From Candidatus Poseidoniaceae archaeon (GTDB lineage Archaea > Thermoplasmatota > Poseidoniia > Poseidoniales > Poseidoniaceae), in contig CASIAI010000004.1 of assembly GCA_949372655.1 (NCBI GenBank), positions 1-39,308 on the forward strand: a stretch of 39,308 bases of DNA, read 5' to 3'. The translations under genes were made by a program, and so were the position numbers. The notes beneath the pieces were generated by a model. The model saw only the letters and a list, made by a program, of their open reading frames with translations, made no database searches and was not told the origin of the DNA. Each line of letters opens with the position of its first letter. Position 1 is the stretch's first letter. This document shows, piece after piece, positions 17,401 to 24,283 of this stretch.

Positions 17401-18374
17401 GCCGCCATAGTAGCATTTGCTGCAGTGATAAATACCATCAATAGGAATAGAATTAAACCATCTTCGAATGGAATTATTTCCAATCCAAAAAAGTTCCAAT
17501 TATCCGAAATTGCATGGGCTCCAATCCACAAATAGGAGACAGCAATACCAAGACTTGCCAGGTTGCCAGAATTTCTTAAAACCGCCAGACTATGAAGCAT
17601 TACAGTCCCTAAAGCAATCATTACTGCTATTCCTAATTCGCCATAAAGAGCGCCAGTTGCACTCCCAATTACTAAGAGGATAAGAGTCGCCTGTGCAGCG
17701 ATTGCATCTTCATCATGCCTTTGTGCTAAGAATATATTCAATCCTACGGCTGATAGAAGAAAAATACCGAGCGCTTGACCTTCTCCAACTGGGAGATTGG
17801 CAAGCCAATCCCATCTCCACATGTCTATAGCAAGGCCATAAAATAATTTCATCGATATTATTACCCAAGTGACTCCTAAAATCCTCATATTCGGATTTGG
17901 GATCCATTTCTCCCCCAGCCACAGACCGACAATTACCATCAATATTAGGCCAGTAGCACTGACAGCAGGAGCCAAGACCGTTCCTACAATAGTTCCAATT
18001 GCAGACCAAATGAATACCATGGCTACTAAAAGGCCAAACCCAAGCCTTTTTTCACCATGAATCGACATATCGGTTACACTATCATTTTCTGGAGCTTTGA
18101 TAACGGAACCATCTTTCTGGATTGCTCCAGCTGTTTTATGTTCATCTCCCCCTCTAGAAAAAATCTCTACGACCTCGCCCATCGCAATATCAATATCCTC
18201 TGGGCTCTCCTCTTCCTCATCTATGGGTGGAGTTTCTTGTCCAGTTTCTTCATTGATTATGAATGAGGAAATATCAAGACCTCTTGCCCTCGAGAAGTCT
18301 TTTTGTCTAAGAATACCATCTCTACTTTTATCACCTGAATCACCCTCATCTTTTCGATTGAGGTCTTCAGACAT
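14469..18374 (-). CDS. Giant polytopic membrane protein, about 35 membrane segments
   Basis: A 1301-residue protein of unknown function. An acidic, hydrophilic N-terminus of about 100 residues is followed by a nearly continuous run of hydrophobic segments; by eye about 23-26 before residue 830 and 12-14 after 920. The two blocks are separated by a soluble, charged region (about residues 835-920) including a probable coiled coil rich in Lys/Glu/Arg (KKEERLSRIEEKRKNMEEF). No catalytic motif, ATPase or glycosyltransferase signature is evident. Large polytopic proteins such as DUF2339 have a superficially similar look, but I cannot show homology. The frame extends to a GTG at 18380; ATG 18374 is preferred. 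Divergent from pckA. Confidence 0.75.
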   Translation of the reverse strand: MSEDLNRKDEGDSGDKSRDGILRQKDFSRARGLDISSFIINEETGQETPPIDEEEESPEDIDIAMGEVVEIFSRGGDEHKTAGAIQKDGSVIKAPENDSVTDMSIHGEKRLGFGLLVAMVFIWSAIGTIVGTVLAPAVSATGLILMVIVGLWLGEKWIPNPNMRILGVTWVIISMKLFYGLAIDMWRWDWLANLPVGEGQALGIFLLSAVGLNIFLAQRHDEDAIAAQATLILLVIGSATGALYGELGIAVMIALGTVMLHSLAVLRNSGNLASLGIAVSYLWIGAHAISDNWNFFGLEIIPFEDGLILFLLMVFITAANATMAAKFVDADNWFSSAFKSLGLGRPGLWSVSVGLGMVGALLSIAANRLETGYALAQLVLLLTAFSASYLVVRGVSWTSLAPWIIVPAPFLLGALSLMVSGSFDAELESFNIEPYSFYAAMTALFTTSALLRHQTAVSDHVLWAGGLIIVTLLTLLIPADDKSTGSRTLLISQGIVWVGLSYLAIRRDSPSIAGTAVIAPWIWLLFFATDADNRLISADFIPIVIAEYDLAVWMGLLLVQQVWVNLEHGETGLNIASRLAGLSEFSARLRDSAVLQLWNLSFLLTLFVTWAITRPGALPAYGLYGVLCALLAGHVAMVYLGKHKGKPRSLMTIWGISVVALSWTYGQAAIWALTLVAACAVLLHVSDKMKADGANEFELKKAEALPGQLLTLMMGLLSGFFVIIALDPLNMTVLTGSENLLSDQYNLLILTIITLAAITLYLIRASKLEKLLPPALTAVGLMVVMIIAGQVQDAGIVILLTVTAFVVSGAYLSLQGDFRSGMRAMAKKEERLSRIEEKRKNMEEFIVQHSESFEEGSTNDGVGVLKKTSNLQLVDVELLDLAEKQRKRSKRAGSIGEFDLEVGDIHHRPVIVISFLITVILASMFLSFTTGSAFIILSFCVIVSILFITLARLRANQIGLRLPDVLGIELPIAISMVGLVLVHIVGRISNSVIELEDAKHLAVIAIGLTILSSVGLIGRNDLGLRIPNTLEGIVYLLALDRIICAIVGGEVPLPFQFDPLNGELIDWIIPLVFIELLILGFLMAFDWVESERIKRGLADHRGSGGRSAWLVFASIISFGPAALLAIFFSIKRGWKWQQPAVVMIAWIMLPLPIHGTLFWANDYLGLPEFEMSITAAVLGIGSIIFVAWSIIENKGIWLASALWSVHILLFSAGIGWSDLAILSVFVMVCSTTAWVSGILTLRKSWRVFGAIDLVIAWIVSFVMLSQGGDVESILIILIASAGLLGLVTYLTQTYEAEMERE

Positions 18375-18535
18375 AGCCACTCTCCCCCAATTACAGAACT
18401 TGAACCCTCTCCTATTTTGTTAAAGAAACAGTTCAATTGAATCAATTTTCAATTTAGCCGAATAGGTGATAATTTGTTATATTTTATACTTAGGGTATAC
18501 GAAAATGACAAAAACGGCCGGCTAAACGAGTTGAC
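18375..18535. promoter_or_regulatory. Divergent intergenic region between the giant membrane protein gene and pckA
   Basis: This 161-base AT-rich spacer must serve both genes. A strong archaeal TATA-like run, TTATATTTTATA, lies at 18477-18488 on the pckA side, 48 bases before its ATG. This would place transcription start near 18510 and give a leader of about 25 bases. GCCGGC at 18517-18522 sits inside that leader. I see no clear TATA box for the leftward gene. Confidence 0.45.
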
Positions 18536-20134
18536 ATGGCCGAGACCTATGGGGAGCCGTCGGGCGACCTCGAGAACCATGGATTGAAGTATTCTGGTAA
18601 CATTTACTGGAATCTTTCTGCACAAGATCTGATAGACTTAGCAGTACAACGAAAGGAAGGTACTTTCAGCGCTCATAAAGCTCTGGTCACAGAGACTGGA
18701 GAAAGAACGGGGCGCTCTCCAAATGACAAGTTTATCGTCGACGAACCGACCACATCTTCAGATGTTAATTGGGGTGACGTCAATATTTCTACAGATGTAA
18801 CCACATTTGATAGAATGAGAGCGAAAGTAGTCGATTACTTATCCGAGCAAGATGACTTATTTGTACAAGACTTATATTGCGGCGCAGACTTTTCAGAAGC
18901 ACTCCCTATACGAGTCATTACTCAGAATGCTTGGCATAGTGCATTTGCCCGTAATATGTTTATCAGGCCGGACCAAAAAAGGTTAGAATCACACAATTCC
19001 CAGTTCACAGTTTTCCATGCGCCTCATTTCGAGGCAGACGCAGAAGTGGATGGACTAAATTCTCAGTGTTTTGTCATCGTGAATTATCAAGCGAAAGAAG
19101 TAATTATTGGAGGTACACGCTATGCTGGGGAAATAAAGAAGTCCATTTTCTCAGTTATGAACTTAATATTGCCCAAAAAAGGAATACTTCCTATGCATTG
19201 TTCTGCAAATACAACCGGTGAAAATACTGCGATATTTTTCGGTCTCTCCGGTACAGGTAAAACCACCCTTTCAGCAGACGCTAACCGTGCACTAATCGGA
19301 GACGATGAGCATGGATGGGGTGCAAATGGGGTTTTCAACTTCGAAGGAGGTTGTTATGCTAAACTAATCGACCTTTCAGAGGAAGATGAGCCAGAGATTT
19401 TCGCTACGACCAAAAAATATGGAACGGTACTTGAGAATATAGTGATGAATAACGACGGCATACCTGATTTCCATGACACCAGTAAGACACAAAACACCCG
19501 AGGCTCGTACCCTATTGAATTTATTGAAAACCGAACTTTAGATTCCAAAGGTGGGCACCCACAAAACGTGATATTCCTAACGTGCGATGCCTTTGGAGTA
19601 TTACCTCCGATTTCACGCTTGACACCAGAACAAGCAGCATACCACTTCATCTCCGGATATACTGCTAAAGTTGCAGGTACCGAGATTGGTGTAAAAGAAC
19701 CACAAGCCACATTTTCAGCATGCTTTGGAGAACCATTCATGCCTATGCACCCAGGGGTTTATGCCGATTTACTTTCAGAGAAGATGAGCCATCATGGAGC
19801 TACTGCTTGGCTGATAAATACAGGCTGGTCTGGCGGCCCATATGGCGTTGGTAATCGAATGAAGATACGTTATACTAGGGCTATGCTAAACGCAGCCTTA
19901 GATGGGGAACTGGATGGCGTTGAATATTCTACAGATGAAAGATTTGGATTTGAGATACCTCTAGAGTGCCCAGGCGTGCCTTCAGATGTCCTTCAACCAA
20001 TCAAGACATGGGATGATAGTGAACAATACAATTTACTTGCAGATAACCTAGCAAAGATGTTTGTTGAAAACTTCTCAAGATATCAGGGTGGAGTGTCAGA
20101 TGCGGTTAATTCTGCAAGCCCTAAGGTAGTCTAA
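18536..20134 (+). CDS. pckA: Phosphoenolpyruvate carboxykinase (ATP)
   Basis: A 532-residue ATP-dependent PEP carboxykinase. Diagnostic strings are RTGRSPNDKFIVDEP near the N-terminus, VIIGGTRYAGEIKKSIF (the kinase-1a type region with the catalytic Lys), the P-loop GLSGTGKTTLS (residues 236-246), the metal-binding GDDEHGW, and the ENRTLDSKGGHPQNVIFLTCDAFGVLPPISRL stretch typical of the ATP class. It interconverts oxaloacetate plus ATP with PEP, CO2 and ADP, normally the entry step of gluconeogenesis from TCA-cycle acids. The ATP class is predominantly bacterial, whereas many archaea use the unrelated-length GTP class, so an ancestral transfer is plausible. Length is normal. ATG 18536. Confidence 0.96.
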   Translation: MAETYGEPSGDLENHGLKYSGNIYWNLSAQDLIDLAVQRKEGTFSAHKALVTETGERTGRSPNDKFIVDEPTTSSDVNWGDVNISTDVTTFDRMRAKVVDYLSEQDDLFVQDLYCGADFSEALPIRVITQNAWHSAFARNMFIRPDQKRLESHNSQFTVFHAPHFEADAEVDGLNSQCFVIVNYQAKEVIIGGTRYAGEIKKSIFSVMNLILPKKGILPMHCSANTTGENTAIFFGLSGTGKTTLSADANRALIGDDEHGWGANGVFNFEGGCYAKLIDLSEEDEPEIFATTKKYGTVLENIVMNNDGIPDFHDTSKTQNTRGSYPIEFIENRTLDSKGGHPQNVIFLTCDAFGVLPPISRLTPEQAAYHFISGYTAKVAGTEIGVKEPQATFSACFGEPFMPMHPGVYADLLSEKMSHHGATAWLINTGWSGGPYGVGNRMKIRYTRAMLNAALDGELDGVEYSTDERFGFEIPLECPGVPSDVLQPIKTWDDSEQYNLLADNLAKMFVENFSRYQGGVSDAVNSASPKVV

Positions 20135-20195
20135 TATTAGGCTTTAAGACCGTACTTTGATAACTTAGCGGCGCGCACAAGAAATTGTGAGGCCT

Positions 20196-23100
20196 ATGCG
20201 TAATTTACGAATTTTGGTTAGTTTGATGTTTATTTTCACTGTACTTTCTCCAGTGATTAATTCCATTGATACCCCTGTTAGCGAATATTTATTCTCTGAA
20301 GACACCTCTTCTGAGAACGACCAATATCAAACCCTTGACGAGGTTAGAAAGCAACCTATGGCGGCTGGAGCCAAAGCACCGTGCTCCGTTTTACAGAATG
20401 ATGGGGGCTCGCAAGGCGACACAGGAAACGCAACTGCACAAACAGCCAAATCCATCGGCTCTGACCCTACGACCACGTTTTCTGGCTGTGTCGACAGTGC
20501 AGACAATGAAGATTGGTATGAGTTTTCAATGTCAGCAAATAATAATATCGATGTAACGCTAGATAATTTCGGCGATGGTACAACTGTTGATTATGATTTA
20601 TACCTCGTATTCGAGGATAATGCTTCATATTATATTGTTGATTCATCTTTGACATATGACCCTGAGGAATTGGTGACAAGTGCCGGTTCTACTAAGGACG
20701 GTGTAGCAGACACATATTGGATTGTAATTTTCCAATATGCTGGCGATGGTGATTATGATATAGAGACTTGGACCAATTATACCGAGGCTTGTTTGGACTG
20801 GCAAAATCCACAAAATGATGCGGGCCAAGGAGATGACGCAGTATCTAATTGGACTGATTCCCCAGATAATCTAGGAAGTAACGTCACAGCAGTTTACACT
20901 GGCTGCGTCGATACAACCGATTCCGGAGATGTATTTGCATTCGACGTCCCATTGAACCATACCATAGATGCGGTATTAACATTCGACTCAGGTGATGATT
21001 TAGATTTGAGATTACACCAACCTAATGGGACGCTTATAGACTTCGCACTAATCTCTAATCCTGAAAAAGTTACTTCAATAGATAGCGACTTTGAAAATCA
21101 ACCAGGGACTTATTTCGTCAATATAACCCAGTGGTCTGGTAATTCTAATTGGACTCTAGAAGTTTGGACTAACTGGAGTGCACCGATACCAAATCTAGCC
21201 ATTGAAAATATTACATTCAATACTGCGGCTAAGAATCCAGGGGACGTTGTAACCATCGATGTAGAAGTTATCAATGATGGAACACAAGATCTTACAGATT
21301 CCTTCAAGGCCGAAGCGGTATTGAGTGTTGATGCTGCTGATACATGGGTTGACCACTATTTAGGAAACGTCACTTGGTCTAGTGGATTAGTAATCAATGG
21401 AACTCAAACTCTTAGTATCACTGGAACAATTCCATCTAACATTGTTCAAGGAAATTACAATGTCTTTGTCACTCTAGACAAAGAAGAACTGGTTATAGAA
21501 AAGTCTGATTTGGATAACGGCGCAGCTTCTGATAATCCAATGACTATCGGAACTCCTAACACTGCGTGCCAAACAATTCAAAATGATGCATCGTCAGGAG
21601 CAGATATTAGCGATGAAATGTCCAGTGCATTTGATTTAGGGACAGACCCTGTTGTAGAACACAGGGGTTGTGTAGATGAAAATGACGAAAAGGATGTTTA
21701 CAAAGTAACCGTAACAGCTGGCCAAGAACTCAACGTAACATTGGTTACAGCACCTATTGATGGGGCGGATTTCGATTTGAGGTTAGTTGCTGCTAATGGG
21801 ACAAGTATTGACTCAAGTCTGTCATCAACCAGTGATGAGTTCGTCTCTCTTTTTGATACAGATCTTGCGGGAGTTGCAGGTGACTATTACCTAAATATCA
21901 CATATTTTGGCGGCTTTGGAACCCCTGCTAGCCCTGGAGGGACTTACCGTCTTTTGATTGGCCAGCCAGACCAGTCTACATATGTTCCACCGTTTGACTG
22001 TGGATCTCAGAATGATTTAGGACAAGGTGTAGGCGATGCAGATGCCTCAGGAATCGATATTGGGACTAATGACGACGTTAGTGGAAAAGGTTGTTTGAGT
22101 ATATCTGATACTGAAGATGCTTATTTATTTACAATAAATGATTACTACAACACTGAAGTTCACTTCAATGCAAGTACAGATTTGCCATTTACCGCTACAT
22201 TGACCGATAGTCAAGGAAATCTTGTAGCAAGTGCAGATAATACAAGCTATGGTCTTATGTTTGAATCACTCAATATCTCAGATTATGAAGGACAGGATGA
22301 AACATTCACAGTTGTAATCTCTGGACAAGGTGGCGAAGGAACCTATGACTTAGAAATTGTTTCAACACAACCTGCACAACCAGACTTGACTGTAGAATCA
22401 CTGACCTGCCCTACAATTTCAGAAACATTCACTGGGGAAGAAATTCAGATCTCTTGGGTCTTCAACAATCATAGAGGCCCTGGATATGGACAAGCAGTTT
22501 CAGTAACCATTGAACTGATAGACTCTGATGGAGTAACTCAACAAGAGATATTCACTACCTCGGTTGGAGTTTCAACTCCAGCTTCATACAACCAAACCGT
22601 AGTTAGCGACAGTTATGTATTCTTTACAATTCCTAATGAAGTATTATCCGGCGATTATACCTGTAGGCTTTCATTAGACACTAATGAGCAATTAGTAGAA
22701 ACAGATGAAACGAACAATATTTTTGATAGTGAACCATTCTATGTCCAGAATGAGGATGAACTTTGGGCTAACGACGTAGATAGAGACGGATTTAACACTA
22801 CTGATAATGGAGATGGGATAATAGATGATTGTCCGGCAAGCGCTGGAACATCTACTATCGATAGGTCAGGTTGTAAAGACCTAGACGGCGATGGAGTCTC
22901 AAATACCAATGATATTCTTCCTAATGATTCAAGTCAATGGTATGATACAGACGGCGATGGCTTTGGTGACAATGCCAGCGGTACGAACGGCGATGATTGC
23001 CCTGCAGACTTTGGTGTTCTAAACGGCGACAATGGTCAAGGATGTCCAATTTTAGATGTTGATGAAGATGGCGTATTGAATGAGAATGATGCTTGTAATA

Positions 23101-23237
23101 ACACAATGGCTGGCGAGATAGTTGGGCCAGACGGATGTCCACTTGATGATGGCAACGGTGATGGCGGACGACCAGACCGGTGGCGGCGACGATACGAATA
23201 CAACCGACTCCAGGTGATGACACAGGGGACGACCTAA
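20196..23237 (+). CDS. Secreted surface protein with PPC, CARDB and thrombospondin-3-like repeats (frame broken near C-terminus)
   Basis: An N-terminal signal peptide (MRNLRILVSLMFIFTVLSPVINS) precedes repeated modules. Four beta-sandwich units resemble bacterial pre-peptidase C-terminal (PPC) domains, each beginning with a C...QND-type segment and a GCVD turn (C-x-QND...GCVD..D..D.Y.F). Two CARDB-like domains are inserted: PNLAIENITF...GDVVTIDVEVINDG and PDLTVESLTC...ISWVFNNHRG. From about residue 870 there are Ca-binding DxDxDG repeats like thrombospondin type 3 (DLDGDGVSNTNDILPNDS; DTDGDGFGDN; DVDEDGVLNENDAC). The last in-frame 25 or so codons turn into Arg/Trp-rich nonsense because the frame is lost near 23166; the rest of the protein lies in other frames to 23620. 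GTG 20187 could also be the start. Likely an adhesin or substrate-binding surface protein. Confidence 0.8.
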   Translation: MRNLRILVSLMFIFTVLSPVINSIDTPVSEYLFSEDTSSENDQYQTLDEVRKQPMAAGAKAPCSVLQNDGGSQGDTGNATAQTAKSIGSDPTTTFSGCVDSADNEDWYEFSMSANNNIDVTLDNFGDGTTVDYDLYLVFEDNASYYIVDSSLTYDPEELVTSAGSTKDGVADTYWIVIFQYAGDGDYDIETWTNYTEACLDWQNPQNDAGQGDDAVSNWTDSPDNLGSNVTAVYTGCVDTTDSGDVFAFDVPLNHTIDAVLTFDSGDDLDLRLHQPNGTLIDFALISNPEKVTSIDSDFENQPGTYFVNITQWSGNSNWTLEVWTNWSAPIPNLAIENITFNTAAKNPGDVVTIDVEVINDGTQDLTDSFKAEAVLSVDAADTWVDHYLGNVTWSSGLVINGTQTLSITGTIPSNIVQGNYNVFVTLDKEELVIEKSDLDNGAASDNPMTIGTPNTACQTIQNDASSGADISDEMSSAFDLGTDPVVEHRGCVDENDEKDVYKVTVTAGQELNVTLVTAPIDGADFDLRLVAANGTSIDSSLSSTSDEFVSLFDTDLAGVAGDYYLNITYFGGFGTPASPGGTYRLLIGQPDQSTYVPPFDCGSQNDLGQGVGDADASGIDIGTNDDVSGKGCLSISDTEDAYLFTINDYYNTEVHFNASTDLPFTATLTDSQGNLVASADNTSYGLMFESLNISDYEGQDETFTVVISGQGGEGTYDLEIVSTQPAQPDLTVESLTCPTISETFTGEEIQISWVFNNHRGPGYGQAVSVTIELIDSDGVTQQEIFTTSVGVSTPASYNQTVVSDSYVFFTIPNEVLSGDYTCRLSLDTNEQLVETDETNNIFDSEPFYVQNEDELWANDVDRDGFNTTDNGDGIIDDCPASAGTSTIDRSGCKDLDGDGVSNTNDILPNDSSQWYDTDGDGFGDNASGTNGDDCPADFGVLNGDNGQGCPILDVDEDGVLNENDACNNTMAGEIVGPDGCPLDDGNGDGGRPDRWRRRYEYNRLQVMTQGTT

Positions 23238-23620
23238 CAGGCAATGTTACCGATGGAGGAGATAATACTGGTAGCGGCGATGGAAATAATGCTAATACAG
23301 ATTCAACAGATGATGCAGAATCAGAATCTAATATTCTAGGGATGTCTCCTCTAACTCTTGGACTCATCGGTGGAATTGTGATATTGGTACTGATGACTTT
23401 ATTATTCGTTCGTGGAAGAAGTTCTAGAAGCGATACCTTCTCAATGCAAGAAAAGGCTTACTCAGAGGCAGGATTTGCCGCTGTAGCGGGACTTGGTGCA
23501 GACCAAAACATAACTCCTGAACAACATGCATATGAGCAGCAATTGATCGCTGGTGGCTATCCTGCAGATTATGCTCGTGCCTATGCAGACCAACATTTCA
23601 GGCCTTGGCTAAAACAGTGA
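23180..23620 (+). pseudogene. Displaced C-terminal anchor of the preceding surface protein gene
   Basis: This frame continues the surface protein after two single-base shifts. It begins in the Gly/Asp/Thr-rich linker (PGDDTGDDLTGNVTDGGDNTGSGDG), then has a membrane helix (PLTLGLIGGIVILVLMTLLFV), a basic stop-transfer RGRSSR, and a cytoplasmic tail of about 60 residues ending AGGYPADYARAYADQHFRPWLKQ. It has no credible start codon of its own. The two missing junctions are in the intermediate frame 23167-23211, which encodes DDQTGGGDDTNTTDS, the same kind of linker. It is therefore the third part of one gene, broken either by assembly or sequencing indels or by real mutation, not an independent gene. 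Confidence 0.75.
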
Positions 23621-23675
23621 ATAGGTCGCTATAGGGCATGACAATGCTCATGACCTGCCTAATGTTGGCAGTATC

Positions 23676-24161
23676 ATGCAAGTATTAATGGAGACATCAG
23701 CAGGAAATATTACGATTGATTTGTTTGACCAAGAAGCGCCAGACACGGTAGCTAACTTTGTCAAATTAGTCAATATGGGACATTACAATGGATTACACTT
23801 TCACAGAGTAATTGAAGACTTTATGATACAAGGGGGTTGCCCTCATTCCAAAGACCCAACGTCGAGAAGAGCCGGCACTGGTGGCCCAGGGTGGAACATA
23901 CCTTGTGAGCCTTCAGCGCTCAAATTAAAGCATGACAAGCCGGGTGTTCTCTCTATGGCTAATGCAGGACGTAATACAGGTGGATCACAATTTTTCCTCA
24001 CTACAGTGGCTACTCCTTGGCTAAATGGCAACCATGCGGTATTTGGTGCCGTCTCAGACGGCATGGATGTTGTCAAATCCATTGAAGGATGCAAGAAGCT
24101 ACCTGGGGACAAACCTTCTACTCCTCAACAAATCATTCAATGCTCAGTAGTAAACTTCTAG
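23676..24161 (+). CDS. ppiA: Peptidyl-prolyl cis-trans isomerase, cyclophilin type
   Basis: A 161-residue single-domain cyclophilin. Catalytic and cyclosporin-site motifs are visible: FHRVIEDFMIQGG (with the active-site Arg and the F-M-Q trio), GGPGWNIPCE, LSMANAGRNTGGSQFFLTTVATPWLNGNHAVFG. The usual Trp or His of the drug-binding loop corresponds to WLNGNH. It accelerates proline isomerisation during protein folding. No signal peptide is visible, so it should be cytoplasmic. ATG 23676. Compared with eukaryotic cyclophilins it is the shorter prokaryotic form. It precedes a 122-base AT-rich spacer. Confidence 0.95.
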   Translation: MQVLMETSAGNITIDLFDQEAPDTVANFVKLVNMGHYNGLHFHRVIEDFMIQGGCPHSKDPTSRRAGTGGPGWNIPCEPSALKLKHDKPGVLSMANAGRNTGGSQFFLTTVATPWLNGNHAVFGAVSDGMDVVKSIEGCKKLPGDKPSTPQQIIQCSVVNF

Positions 24162-24205
24162 TCTAAAGATTAATTATTAGAAGCTGTATAAGCATCCATT
24201 CAATG

Positions 24206-24276
24206 TTATTTAATAATTAATTATTATAAATCTCTTGAACTTTCTTTCGATATTATTTAATAATTAATTAATATCG
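24206..24276. repeat. Exact 18-base direct repeat with palindromes upstream of the fumarase fusion gene
   Basis: TTATTTAATAATTAATTA occurs at 24206-24223 and again at 24253-24270, 47 bases apart. The first copy overlaps a perfect 16-base palindrome, TAATAATTAATTATTA (24211-24226). The second lies inside an inverted repeat with 8-base arms, CGATATTA (24248-24255) and TAATATCG (24269-24276). A further TTAATTATTA, the inverted form of the core, is at 24170-24179. The second copy ends 13 bases before the ATG at 24284. Palindromic AT-rich repeats are typical ribbon-helix-helix operator sites, and the gene downstream encodes such a domain; TATA-box function is equally possible. Operator function is inference. 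Confidence 0.5.
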
Positions 24277-24283
24277 CAGGTAT

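Noticed and set aside
24165-24283. Mobile-element terminal repeats or an attachment site in the AT-rich spacer
   Set aside because: The repeats flank no transposase or cargo and are only 47 bases apart, which fits a regulatory region better.
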